A stretch of 64,000 nucleotides of DNA, from assembly GCA_016707605.1 (NCBI GenBank), contig JADJHJ010000026.1, forward strand, positions 1 through 64,000, read 5' to 3'. Positions 1 through 8,240 of this stretch are shown in pieces. The notes beneath the pieces are model-generated. The model saw only the letters and a program-made list of their open reading frames with translations, did not search any database and was not told where the DNA came from. Position numbers and translations under genes: made by a program. Numbering within the stretch: the first letter of the stretch is position 1; every line of letters starts with the position of its first letter. The stretch comes from Candidatus Promineofilum glycogenicum. GTDB taxonomy: Bacteria > Chloroflexota > Anaerolineae > Promineifilales > Promineifilaceae.

Positions 1-689
1 ACCCGCGGCGGCGTCAGCATATCCGCCCCGCTGGCTAAATCCGGCCCGTCGGGCGGCATCTGCCCGGTCAGCAGCGTGTAGAGCGTCGCCCCCAGGGCGT
101 AGACGTCGCTGCGCGGGTCGGTCTTGCCGCGGCCGTACTGCTCCGGCGGGCTGTAGCCGGGCGTGACCGCCTTGGCCCCGATGGTCGTGCTCTTGCTCGC
201 CTCGTAGACCTTGGAGATGCCGAAGTCAACCAGAATCGCCCGCCCCTCTTGCGTGACGATGACGTTGTCGGGCTTGATGTCGCGGTGGATGATGGGCGGC
301 GTGCGCGTGTGCAGGTACTCCAGCGCCTCGGCTACCTGGCGAATCCACGGCAGCGCCTCGGCCTCAGCCAGCGGCCCGCCGCACTCGGCCAGCAGGTCGC
401 TCAGGCTCTTGCCCTCGATGAAGTCCATCACCAGGTATTGCCCCTGGCCGGGCAGGACGAAATGGTCGATGACCCGTGGCAGGTTGGCGTGGCGCAGACC
501 GGCGAGTAACTGTGCCTCGCGCTCGAACTGGCGCTGGGCTTCGGCCCCGCCGCCGCTGTTCTCCTTCAGCGCCACCGGCTGCAAGAGCGACAGGTCCCAG
601 GCGCGATAGACCGCGCCGAAGCCGCCCTGGCCGACCAGCTTGACGATGCGGTAGCGGTTATTGAGGACTGTGCCGACGTTGAGAGTCAT
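1..689 (-). CDS. Ser/Thr protein kinase, N-terminal 229 residues
   Basis: This is the catalytic domain of a PknB-type (Hanks-type) Ser/Thr kinase; the C-terminal part lies beyond the left edge. Visible motifs are the glycine loop GQGGFGAVY near residue 20, the VALKE lysine near 40, the catalytic loop HRDIKPDN near 140, DFGIS near 160 and the PPEQY/RSDVYALG region near 190-205. It starts at ATG 689 with MTLNVGT, the start shared by the paralogues downstream. It is the most distal of five tandem paralogues on this strand. By analogy with them, the missing part should hold a linker, a membrane helix and an extracytoplasmic module. What signal it senses cannot be told. Confidence 0.93.
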   Translation of the reverse strand, partial: MTLNVGTVLNNRYRIVKLVGQGGFGAVYRAWDLSLLQPVALKENSGGGAEAQRQFEREAQLLAGLRHANLPRVIDHFVLPGQGQYLVMDFIEGKSLSDLLAECGGPLAEAEALPWIRQVAEALEYLHTRTPPIIHRDIKPDNVIVTQEGRAILVDFGISKVYEASKSTTIGAKAVTPGYSPPEQYGRGKTDPRSDVYALGATLYTLLTGQMPPDGPDLASGADMLTPPR

Positions 690-703
690 GACACTGAGAC
701 CTT

Positions 704-738
704 TAGAAACCGAGTTTCTTCTGAGAAACTCGGTTTCT
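704..738. repeat. Hairpin repeat, family F
   Basis: A near-perfect inverted repeat whose arms read AGAAACCGAGTTTCT and AGAAACTCGGTTTCT. It fills the gap between two kinase genes. A second copy lies at 18617-18650. It could act as a terminator or RNA-stability hairpin for the upstream kinase gene, but there is no long U-run. Confidence 0.75.
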
Positions 739-746
739 AACACAAT

Positions 747-1424
747 CTACCCCGCGCAGCGGAAGCCGGTATTGGCGTCGGCCGTCGCCGGCGGGTCGCC
801 GAAGCGCTGGGTGTTGTAGATGGCGTCGTCATAGTCGCGCCAACTGGCCCCGCGCTGCGCCCGGCTCGCGCCCACTTCCGGCCCCTGCGGGTTGAGGCTG
901 GGCGAGCGGTCGTAGTAGTCGCGGTCGTACCAGTCGTTGACCCACTCGTAGACGTTGCCCAGCATGTCCAGCGCGCCAACCCAACTCGCCCCGCCGGGGT
1001 AGCTGCCCACCGGCGCGGTGAACTCGTAGCCGTCGTCCACCCGGCTGTCGGCCCAACTGTTGGGGCAGTTGCTGTCGCAGAAGTTCAGCAAGCCCGTCTC
1101 GAACGACTCGCCCCAGGGGTAGGTGGCATTGTCCGGGCCGCGGGCGGCGAACTCCCACTCCGCCTCGGTCGGCAGACGGCCGCCGCGCCAACGACAGAAG
1201 GCGTCGGCATCTTCCCACGTCACCATCACCACCGGGTGCTCCTCCAGCCCGTTCAGGTCGCTGCTCGGCCCCTGCGGGTGCTGCCAGTCGGCCCCGTCGA
1301 TGAAGTTCCAGCCGCCGGCGGTGTGGGCCTCGCCGCCGCCGCGCCGCTCGGCCAGCGTCAGGTGACCGGTGCCGGCGACGAAGGCGGCAAACTGGGCGTT
1401 GGTCACCTCCGTCCGGTCCAGTCA
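747..1424 (-). pseudogene. FGE-like module, C-terminal fragment after in-frame TGA
   Basis: This reading frame is the direct in-frame continuation of the kinase at 1422-3476 after a single TGA at 1424-1422. It encodes a complete second formylglycine-generating-enzyme-like (SUMF1/FGE-sulfatase) module: VTNAQFAAF at the start, RLPTEAEWEFAARG, LDMLGNVYEWV, and the closing GFRCAG. The cysteines used by catalytic FGE near the RGxSW motif are absent (RGASWRDYDD), so it is probably a binding module of the same fold. A GTG at 1406 could start a separate protein, but no ribosome site is obvious. It most likely belongs to the kinase as a second sensor domain. Confidence 0.8.
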
Positions 1425-3476
1425 GAAGTCGTCCACCGTCACCGCGTGGATCGTCTGGTCGTCCTCCTTGTCCGCGCCCATCAGGAACGCGCCGCCGGGC
1501 ACGGCCACCTGCGCCGCGCTCACCTCGCTGCCGGGCAGGGGCACGTCGCGCGTCTGGCCGCGGGTCAACTCCTCGACCGGCGGCGCGGCCGTCTCCGTCG
1601 AGTCCTGAGCGCAACGGAAGCCGGTGTGGGCGTACTGGTTCACCGGCAGGGCGCGGTGGCGGTGGAAGGTCGTGGCCCAGGCGGCCTGGTCCAGGAAGGA
1701 GCCGCTGCGCACCACGCGGGCGTCCTGCGCCGTCGGGTCGAACCAGTCCTCCGTCCACTCCCAGACGTTGCCGGCCATGTCCAGCGCGCCGTAGGGGCTG
1801 GCCCCGGCCGCGTAGGAGCCGACGGCCACCGGCGCGCCGACGCAACTGTTGACGTTGCCGTTCCAGAAGTTGGCCAACTCGCAGCCGATGGCCGTGTCGC
1901 CCCAGGGGTAGGCCCGGCCGTCCTCGCCGCGGGCGGCCTTCTCCCACTCGGCCTCGGTCGGCAGGCGGCGGCCGACGGCCTGGCAGTAGGCCCGCGCGCC
2001 GTACCAACTGACCTGGATGACGGGGTGATTCTCGAAGCCGGACAGCGGTTGGAACGCGCCGCCGGATTGGGTCAGGAAGTTCTCGTCGTCGGCCATGTCC
2101 ACCCAGGGCACGCTGCCCTCGTTCTGGTTGCCGTTCTGGTTCAGGAAGGCGGCGTACTGGGCGTTGGTCACTTCGGTGCGGTCGATCAGGAAGGCGTCGA
2201 GCGTGACCGAGCGTTGCGGGGCTGCCCCCTCCGTGTCGCCATCGCGCCCCATCAGGAACGGCCCGGCGGGCACGAGCACCTGCTCCGTCAGCGGCACGCC
2301 GCCGGGCGGGGCGAAGGTCGGGGCGAGGGTGGGCGCGGCGGCCACAACCGCGGCTGTCACGGTGGGGGCGGTCGTCTTGGCCGGCGGCAGCGTCACGGTC
2401 GCGGCGATGGCCGCCGTGGTCGCCGGTTCGGCCCTTATCTCGCCGCCGGCGGCGATCATCACCGGCTCAGTTGCCGCCGGTGTCGCGTCGCCCTCGCCGC
2501 CACGTGGGACGAGGAGGAACGCTGCCAGCGCCAGCAACGCCACGGCCAACCCGCCAACCAGCCACAGCCAACTGGGGCGACTGGCTGGGGCGGGCGTGGC
2601 GGGAATCGCCGGCGGGGCCATGCTCGTCGGCAGCACGACGGCCGTGCTTGCCGGGTCGTGCCGCAATGCGCCGGGCGGGGCGTCGAGCGCCTGGCGCAAC
2701 GCCGCGGCGCTGGACAGGCGGCGGCCGATGTCGGGATTCATGGCCGCCAGGATGGCGCTTTCGACAGCCGGGCTGACGGCCGGGTTGAGGGCGCGCGGCG
2801 CGGGCAGCAGCGCCCCGCCGATGAGCACGACGCTCTCCGGCGGCTCCTGCCCGGTCAGCAATGTGTAGAGCGTCGCCCCCAGGGCGTAGACGTCGCTGCG
2901 GGTGTCGGTGCCGGCGGCGCTATACTGCTCCGGCGGGCTGTAGCCGGGGGTAATGGCCCGCGCGCCGACGGTCGTGCCCTTGCCGGGAGCGAACTCCTTG
3001 GAGATGCCGAAGTCGACCAGCATGGCCCGGCCGTCGGGGCCGATGATGATGTTGTCGGGCTTGATGTCGCGGTGGATGACCGGCGGCGTGCGCGTGTGCA
3101 GGTACTCCAGCGCGTCGGCCACCTGGCGAATCCACGGCAGCGCCTCGGCCTCGTCCAGCGGCCCGCCGCGCTCGGCCAGCAGGTCGCTCAGGCTCCGGCC
3201 CTCGACGAAGTCCATCACCAGGTACTGCCCCTGGCCGGGCAGCACGAAGTGATCGCTGACCCGCGGCAGGTTGGCGTGACGCAGATTGGCCAGCAGATGG
3301 GCCTCGCGCTCGAACTGGCGCTGGGCATCGGGGCCGGTGTCGGCGTTCTCCTTCAGAGCCACCGGCGTCATCAGGTTGGTGTCCCAGGCGCGATAGACCG
3401 CCCCGAAGCCGCCCTGGCCGACGAGCTTGACGATGCGATAGCGGTTGTTGAGTGTCGTCCCCACGTTGAGAGTCAT
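1422..3476 (-). CDS. Ser/Thr kinase with FGE-like sensor domain(s)
   Basis: This PknB-type kinase of 684 residues runs up to an in-frame TGA. Domains: kinase at about 10-270 (GQGGFGAVY, HRDIKPDN, DFGISKE), a membrane helix near 305-325 (GGLAVALLALAAFLL), a Thr/Ala/Pro linker, a first FGE-like module at about 410-630 (RLPTEAEWEKAARG, MAGNVWEWTEDWF, GFRCA), and the first 40 residues of a second FGE-like module. ATG 3476 is chosen because AAGGAG lies nine bases upstream and because all paralogues start at this point. The TGA replaces a Trp that the related modules have in the motif FWLDR. The cytoplasmic kinase is likely controlled by an extracytoplasmic FGE-fold sensor. The FGE catalytic cysteines are missing. 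Confidence 0.9.
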   Translation of the reverse strand: MTLNVGTTLNNRYRIVKLVGQGGFGAVYRAWDTNLMTPVALKENADTGPDAQRQFEREAHLLANLRHANLPRVSDHFVLPGQGQYLVMDFVEGRSLSDLLAERGGPLDEAEALPWIRQVADALEYLHTRTPPVIHRDIKPDNIIIGPDGRAMLVDFGISKEFAPGKGTTVGARAITPGYSPPEQYSAAGTDTRSDVYALGATLYTLLTGQEPPESVVLIGGALLPAPRALNPAVSPAVESAILAAMNPDIGRRLSSAAALRQALDAPPGALRHDPASTAVVLPTSMAPPAIPATPAPASRPSWLWLVGGLAVALLALAAFLLVPRGGEGDATPAATEPVMIAAGGEIRAEPATTAAIAATVTLPPAKTTAPTVTAAVVAAAPTLAPTFAPPGGVPLTEQVLVPAGPFLMGRDGDTEGAAPQRSVTLDAFLIDRTEVTNAQYAAFLNQNGNQNEGSVPWVDMADDENFLTQSGGAFQPLSGFENHPVIQVSWYGARAYCQAVGRRLPTEAEWEKAARGEDGRAYPWGDTAIGCELANFWNGNVNSCVGAPVAVGSYAAGASPYGALDMAGNVWEWTEDWFDPTAQDARVVRSGSFLDQAAWATTFHRHRALPVNQYAHTGFRCAQDSTETAAPPVEELTRGQTRDVPLPGSEVSAAQVAVPGGAFLMGADKEDDQTIHAVTVDDF

Positions 3477-3519
3477 ACTACCTCTCCTTGCGCCGGTGCG
3501 GCCCCGGCCGGCCATTGGA

Positions 3520-6468
3520 TTAGCGAACGATGTCCAATCGCCACGCGCCGGCGGTAATGCCGGCTACGCTGTCGAGCGCCAGCACCACCCACTCCGACCC
3601 GCGGCTGATGCGGCTCGGCTGGCCGGACATCTCACTGTAATAGCGGTTGAAGGTGATCGTCTCGCCCGCCTCGACGGTGACGGCGTAGATGCCGCCGCCT
3701 TCCCAATCGCCAAAGCGCCGGCCGAAGCTGTCGAACAGGGCGATGTGACCGAAGTCAACCTCGGCGATGAGGCTGCGATTGGTGCTGTTGGTCAACTCGA
3801 ACCAGGCTCGCGCCGCGTGGTCGCCGTAGTCGCTTTCGGCCAGCACTTCCAGGTCGGCCAGCCGCAGCGCCAACCCATCTTGCTCCCAGGCCTCGCCCAC
3901 GGCCTTTGTCGTGTCGGCCGCCGGCTCGGCCGCGGGCGTCAATAGCGGGTTGATGTCATACTGCCAGCGCGCCGCGGCGACGGACGACAACCGGTCGACG
4001 ACGACCTGCGCGAAGGCGGCGTCGCTGGGAATGCGGCTGCGGTTCTCCGGTATCACCGAGTAAGTGCGGTCGAAGTCGAAGATGCCCCCGGCCTCGACCC
4101 ACACCGACGTCACCCCACCCTGCCAGTCGACGTAGCGCGTGCCCTGGCCGTCTTCCAGATAGATGGCATTCCAGTCGATGGGCAGCAGCAACGACCGGCC
4201 GGTCTTGTTGACCAGGCGGAACCAGACCCGCGCCGCGTGGTCGCCATAGTCGTCCTCGGCCAAGACCTCAATCGTCCTGGCCGTCAGGGAGACGCCGCCC
4301 TGCTCCCAGGGCTGGTTGATGCGCAAGGGGGCGGTTCCGGCCGGCGTCTCGGCCGACGACAGGCGCATGTCGAGCGGCACGAGCCAGTTGGCGGCGGCGA
4401 CGCGGCCGATGCTCTCAGCCTGGACGACGACGAAGCGCGCGCCGCGCGTCACGCGGCTGCGCGACCCGCTGAGGTCGCTGTAGTAGCGGTTGAAGCTCTG
4501 CGTCTCGCCCGCCTCCAGCGTCACGGCGTAGAGGCCGCCGCCGTCCCAGTCGCCGAAGCGACGGCCGTAGCTGTCGATGACGGCGATGCGGCCGTAGTCG
4601 ATCTCAACCAGCAACTCCTGATTGGTCTGATTGACGACCTCGAACCAGGCCCGCGCCGCGTGGTCGCCATAGTCGCTTTCGCCCAACACTTCTAGCCCGG
4701 TCAGGCGTACCAGCAGGCCGTCCTGCTCCCAGGCTTCGTTGAGGCTTTTCGTCGTGCCGGCCGCCGGCTCGGCCACGGCTTGCAGGGCGGGATTGAGGTC
4801 ATACTGCCAGCGCGCTTCGGTCACGCGCGAGAACTGCGGGGCGACGACCTGGACGAAGGCGGCGTCGGCGGGCACACGGCTGCGGCTGCCGGGCACAACG
4901 GCGTAACTGCGGTCAAAATCGTAGTTTTCGCCCGTCTCGACCCACACCGAGGTCGGCTCACCGGGATCCCAGTCGATGTAGGTTGTGCCCAGGCTGTCCT
5001 CCAGATGGATGTTGGTCCAATCAATATCGACCAGCAGGCGCTGCCCGGTCTTGTTGACCAGGCGGAACCAGACGCGGGCGGCGTGGTCGCCGTAGTCGTC
5101 TTCGGCCAAGACCTGGATGGCGCGCGCCGTCAGCGAAACCCCATCCTGCTCCAATGGCTGGTTGATGCGCGTCGGGCCGCTCTGGTCGGCCGGGAACACG
5201 GCCACAACCGGTTCCGTGGTGGCGGTGGGCGGGATGGGGGTGGCGGTGGCCGGGGCCGTCGTCGCCGTCACGGCGGCGTTTTCAGCGGCGGTGGTCGCTG
5301 TCGCCACGGTGACTTCGGCAACGGTGGCCGTCGGCTCGTCGGGGGCGGCGGTCTTGGTGGGCGCGGCCGTGTCGCCCGGCGCGGCCGTCGGTGCGTCGCC
5401 GGGTGTTGCACCGGCCGGGGCGGTGGCCGCGCCGGTCAGCGTGGCGGTGGGCGTGGCGGTGAACAGGCTGGGCGCAGCCGGCTCTGTCGGCGCGGCGAAC
5501 ATGGCCAGCGGGTTCGGCTGCCCCAGGGCCAGCCAGGCCGCCCCGGCGCTGGCCACCAGCAGCAGCAACAGCAGCGGCCAGGCCCACGCGCTGCGGCGGC
5601 GCGCCGGCGGCGGGGCCGGGGCAGCGACCTTGGAGGCGGTCGATTGGGGGGTCACGACGCGCGTTCCGCCGGCCAATGCCTGTGAGAAAGCGCCGGCGCT
5701 GCCCAGCCGCCGGCTGATGGTCGTGGCCATCGCTGCTTCGACGGCGGCCGAGACGTTGTTGCTGATGGCGCGATTGATCTGCTGCGGCGGGCTGAGCACG
5801 GCCGCGCCGCTGCTCAGGTTGGGGCCTTCGGGCGGCACCTGGCCGGTCAGCAGGGTGTAGAGCGTGGCCCCCAGAGCGTAGACGTCGCTGCGGGCGTCGG
5901 TCTTGCCGCTGGCGTACTGCTCCGGCGGGCTATAGCCGGGCGTCACCGCCTTGGCCCCGATCGTCGTGCCCTTGCCGGGGGCGAACTCCTTGGAGATGCC
6001 GAAGTCGACCAATACCGCCCGGCCGTCGGGGCTGATGATGATGTTGTCGGGCTTGATGTCGCGGTGGATGACCGGCGGTGTGCGCGAGTGGAGATACTCC
6101 AGCCCATCGCACACCTGGCGAATCCACGGCAGCACCTCGGCCTCCGGCAGCGGCCCGCCGCGTTCGGCCAACAGGTCGCCCAGGCTTTTGCCCTCGATGA
6201 AGTCCATCACCAGGTACTGCCCCTGGCCGGGCACGCTGAAGTGGTCGCCGACGCGCGGCAGGTTGGGGTGGCGCAACCCGGCCAGCAGCTTGGCCTCGCG
6301 CTCGAACTGGCGCTGCGATTCGACGCCGCCGTCGTTGTTCTCCTTCAGCGCCACCGGCTGCGAGAGCGACATATCCCAGGCGCGATAGACCGCGCCGAAG
6401 CCGCCCTGGCCAACGAGGCGGACGATGCGATAGCGGTTGATGAGTACAGTTCCAGTCGCAAGAGTCAT
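3520..6468 (-). CDS. Ser/Thr kinase with ABAB beta-rich repeat ectodomain
   Basis: This 982-residue PknB-type kinase has its catalytic domain at about 10-270 (HRDIKPDN, DFGISKE), a membrane helix near 300-320 (LLLLLLVASAGAAWLAL) and a low-complexity Ala/Thr/Pro stretch to about 420. Four repeats of roughly 135 residues follow, of two alternating types. Each type holds DYGDHAARxWF: type A continues with FRLVNKTG, type B with FE(V/L)xN. The order is A-B-A-B, which suggests duplication of a two-domain unit. The repeats look beta-sandwich-like (compare DUF4352-type domains), but I cannot assign a ligand. ATG 6468 follows GGGAG and matches the start of its paralogues. The next kinase gene lies 43 bases downstream, so co-transcription is likely. 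Confidence 0.9.
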   Translation of the reverse strand: MTLATGTVLINRYRIVRLVGQGGFGAVYRAWDMSLSQPVALKENNDGGVESQRQFEREAKLLAGLRHPNLPRVGDHFSVPGQGQYLVMDFIEGKSLGDLLAERGGPLPEAEVLPWIRQVCDGLEYLHSRTPPVIHRDIKPDNIIISPDGRAVLVDFGISKEFAPGKGTTIGAKAVTPGYSPPEQYASGKTDARSDVYALGATLYTLLTGQVPPEGPNLSSGAAVLSPPQQINRAISNNVSAAVEAAMATTISRRLGSAGAFSQALAGGTRVVTPQSTASKVAAPAPPPARRRSAWAWPLLLLLLVASAGAAWLALGQPNPLAMFAAPTEPAAPSLFTATPTATLTGAATAPAGATPGDAPTAAPGDTAAPTKTAAPDEPTATVAEVTVATATTAAENAAVTATTAPATATPIPPTATTEPVVAVFPADQSGPTRINQPLEQDGVSLTARAIQVLAEDDYGDHAARVWFRLVNKTGQRLLVDIDWTNIHLEDSLGTTYIDWDPGEPTSVWVETGENYDFDRSYAVVPGSRSRVPADAAFVQVVAPQFSRVTEARWQYDLNPALQAVAEPAAGTTKSLNEAWEQDGLLVRLTGLEVLGESDYGDHAARAWFEVVNQTNQELLVEIDYGRIAVIDSYGRRFGDWDGGGLYAVTLEAGETQSFNRYYSDLSGSRSRVTRGARFVVVQAESIGRVAAANWLVPLDMRLSSAETPAGTAPLRINQPWEQGGVSLTARTIEVLAEDDYGDHAARVWFRLVNKTGRSLLLPIDWNAIYLEDGQGTRYVDWQGGVTSVWVEAGGIFDFDRTYSVIPENRSRIPSDAAFAQVVVDRLSSVAAARWQYDINPLLTPAAEPAADTTKAVGEAWEQDGLALRLADLEVLAESDYGDHAARAWFELTNSTNRSLIAEVDFGHIALFDSFGRRFGDWEGGGIYAVTVEAGETITFNRYYSEMSGQPSRISRGSEWVVLALDSVAGITAGAWRLDIVR

Positions 6469-6528
6469 GACCAAGCTCCCCAATACAGGTTTAATCCGGC
6501 CGCGGCCGGGGAATCAGTGCTGCCACGA

Positions 6529-8019
6529 TCAGCGCAAGCGGTTGCCGTGCGGCAGGCGCGCCAGCCAGGCGCGCGGCACCAGGCGCGCCAACAGCCAGAC
6601 GAGCAGCCCGGCAACCACGACGCCGCCCAGAAACCCCAGTGCCCACGTCTGATCGAAAAATGTGTCGTTGTAGAGATAGGCCCGCAACGCCATGACCAGG
6701 GCCACCCCTATTAGCGCAGTCAGAAACGCTACCAGTACCGCGCCGAAGGGGGAACGCATCCACCCCCGGCGCGCCAACAACCCGGGGACGAAACCGATGA
6801 CAACTTCGACGAGGGCAAACTGCATCTCCCAGCCAAAAATCCAGCTAGACAGCCCTCCGGCCAAGGCCCCACTCAGCAAGCCTAGCCACGGCCCGCCCCA
6901 CGCCCCGACGAGCAGAATGCCGGCATAGCCCACACCGTAGATGACATTCCCGACCTCATAGGCCAGCCCCGCAAATAACCGCTGGGCCACCCATCGTACC
7001 GCCAAGCTCAGCGCCACGCCGGCCAGCAGCAGGGCCAGTGCCGGCAGGCCGCCGTAAGAGCGGGCCTCCGGCGGGTTCTGCGGCGCGGCGGCCGCGGGTG
7101 GGAGTGGAGTCGCGTCCGGCTCCGGAAGAGGCGCGGCCACGGCGCGATTGACAGCCGCGACCGGAGTAGACACCGGCGGGGCGGCCACCGGCGGGGCGAT
7201 GCTCGCCTGCGGGGGTTGGCCGCTCAGCGCGGCGGCGAACTCGGCCGCGCTGGCCGTGCGCTGGTTCATCGTCGGCGTCATGGCCCGCTCAATGGCCTGC
7301 GCCGTCATGGCGCGGACGGCCGGATTGAGTTCGCGCACCGCGGGCACGCGCACCCCCATGGCCATAATGGCCACGCTCTCCGGCGGTGTCTGGCCCGTCA
7401 GCAGCTTGTAGAGCGTCGCCGCCAGGGCGTAGACGTCGCTGCGGGCCTCGGTGCTGATGCCGACGTACTGCTCCGGCGGGCTGTAGCCGGGCGTCACGGC
7501 CATCGCGCCGACGGTGGTGTGGCCGCCTTCGACGTAGACTTTGGAGATGCCGAAGTCGACCAGCATCGCCCGGTCGTCGGCGCTGATGATGATGTTCTCC
7601 GGCTTGATGTCGCGGTGGATGATGGGCGGGCGGCGGGTGTGGAGGTAGGTCAGCGCGTCGCACACCTGGCGAATCCAGGCCACGGCGTCGGCCTCGGGCA
7701 GCGGCCCGGCGCGCTCCTTCAGCAGGGCGGCCAGGCTCTGCCCCTCGACGTAGTCCATGACCAGGTATTGCCCCTGGCCGGGGACGATGAAGTGGTCGGT
7801 GACGCGCGGCAAGTTGGGGTGGCGCAGCCCGGCCAGCAGCGTCGCCTCGCGCTCGAACTGGCGCTGAGCTTCGGCCCCGACGCCCAGGTTTTCCTTCAGG
7901 GCGATGGGCTGGGAGACGTTCATATCCCAGGCGCGATAGACCGCGCCGAACCCGCCCTGGCCGACGAGGCGGACAATGCGGTAGCGATTCTGAATGATGT
8001 CTCCGGTTTTCAGCGTCAT
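6529..8019 (-). CDS. Ser/Thr kinase with multi-pass membrane C-terminus
   Basis: This 496-residue kinase starts at ATG 8019 after AGGAG. The kinase domain spans about 10-270 (GQGGFGAVY, HRDIKPEN, DFGISKV), then a Pro/Ala linker. From about 335 onward the protein is strongly hydrophobic, with five or more likely membrane segments containing Gly-rich stretches such as GAWGGPWLGLLSGALAGG. The pattern resembles ECF-transporter S components (small-molecule-binding membrane proteins). If so, the kinase may be switched by a membrane-bound ligand rather than by an extracellular module. That link is inference. Sequence upstream of 8019 is a repeat, so the longer open frame to 8187 is not coding. Confidence 0.88.
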   Translation of the reverse strand: MTLKTGDIIQNRYRIVRLVGQGGFGAVYRAWDMNVSQPIALKENLGVGAEAQRQFEREATLLAGLRHPNLPRVTDHFIVPGQGQYLVMDYVEGQSLAALLKERAGPLPEADAVAWIRQVCDALTYLHTRRPPIIHRDIKPENIIISADDRAMLVDFGISKVYVEGGHTTVGAMAVTPGYSPPEQYVGISTEARSDVYALAATLYKLLTGQTPPESVAIMAMGVRVPAVRELNPAVRAMTAQAIERAMTPTMNQRTASAAEFAAALSGQPPQASIAPPVAAPPVSTPVAAVNRAVAAPLPEPDATPLPPAAAAPQNPPEARSYGGLPALALLLAGVALSLAVRWVAQRLFAGLAYEVGNVIYGVGYAGILLVGAWGGPWLGLLSGALAGGLSSWIFGWEMQFALVEVVIGFVPGLLARRGWMRSPFGAVLVAFLTALIGVALVMALRAYLYNDTFFDQTWALGFLGGVVVAGLLVWLLARLVPRAWLARLPHGNRLR

Positions 8020-8104
8020 GGCACGCTCCTGCCTACCGGGCCAACCAGGCGACAGGAGATGATGATAGCGCAATCGAGGGGAGAATGCACCCAACAAACA
8101 CAGC

Positions 8105-8208
8105 CGTGCGTCGCACTTTCCCCAGTGCGTCGCACTTTCCCCAGTGCGTCGCACCTGTGCGGGAGTCGATAAGAAGGTGCAACCCACTTCGGAAAGTGCG
8201 ATGCACCA
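8105..8208. repeat. REP-like palindromic repeat, family A
   Basis: Contains three copies of GTGCGTCGCAC separated by TTTCCCCA, then about 20 bases, then an inverted half with GAAAGTGCGATGCACC. Related copies lie at 20239-20270, 21825-21909, 28894-28977 and 38652-38712. It lies in the 221-base gap between two kinase genes. Each unit is itself a small hairpin and the whole folds into a larger one. This copy has one extra unit compared with the others. Confidence 0.8.
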
Positions 8209-8240
8209 AGTCGGGCGAGCCAGATCGGGCTGGAAGAAGC

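Noticed and set aside
829..2007. 392-residue minus-strand frame rich in Arg and Gly
   Set aside because: Out-of-frame reading of the FGE modules of the kinase gene on the same strand.
1236..3557. 773-residue plus-strand open frame
   Set aside because: It is the antisense shadow of the kinase-FGE gene; its protein is Arg/Gly/Val-rich with no domain, and the opposite strand encodes a full kinase.
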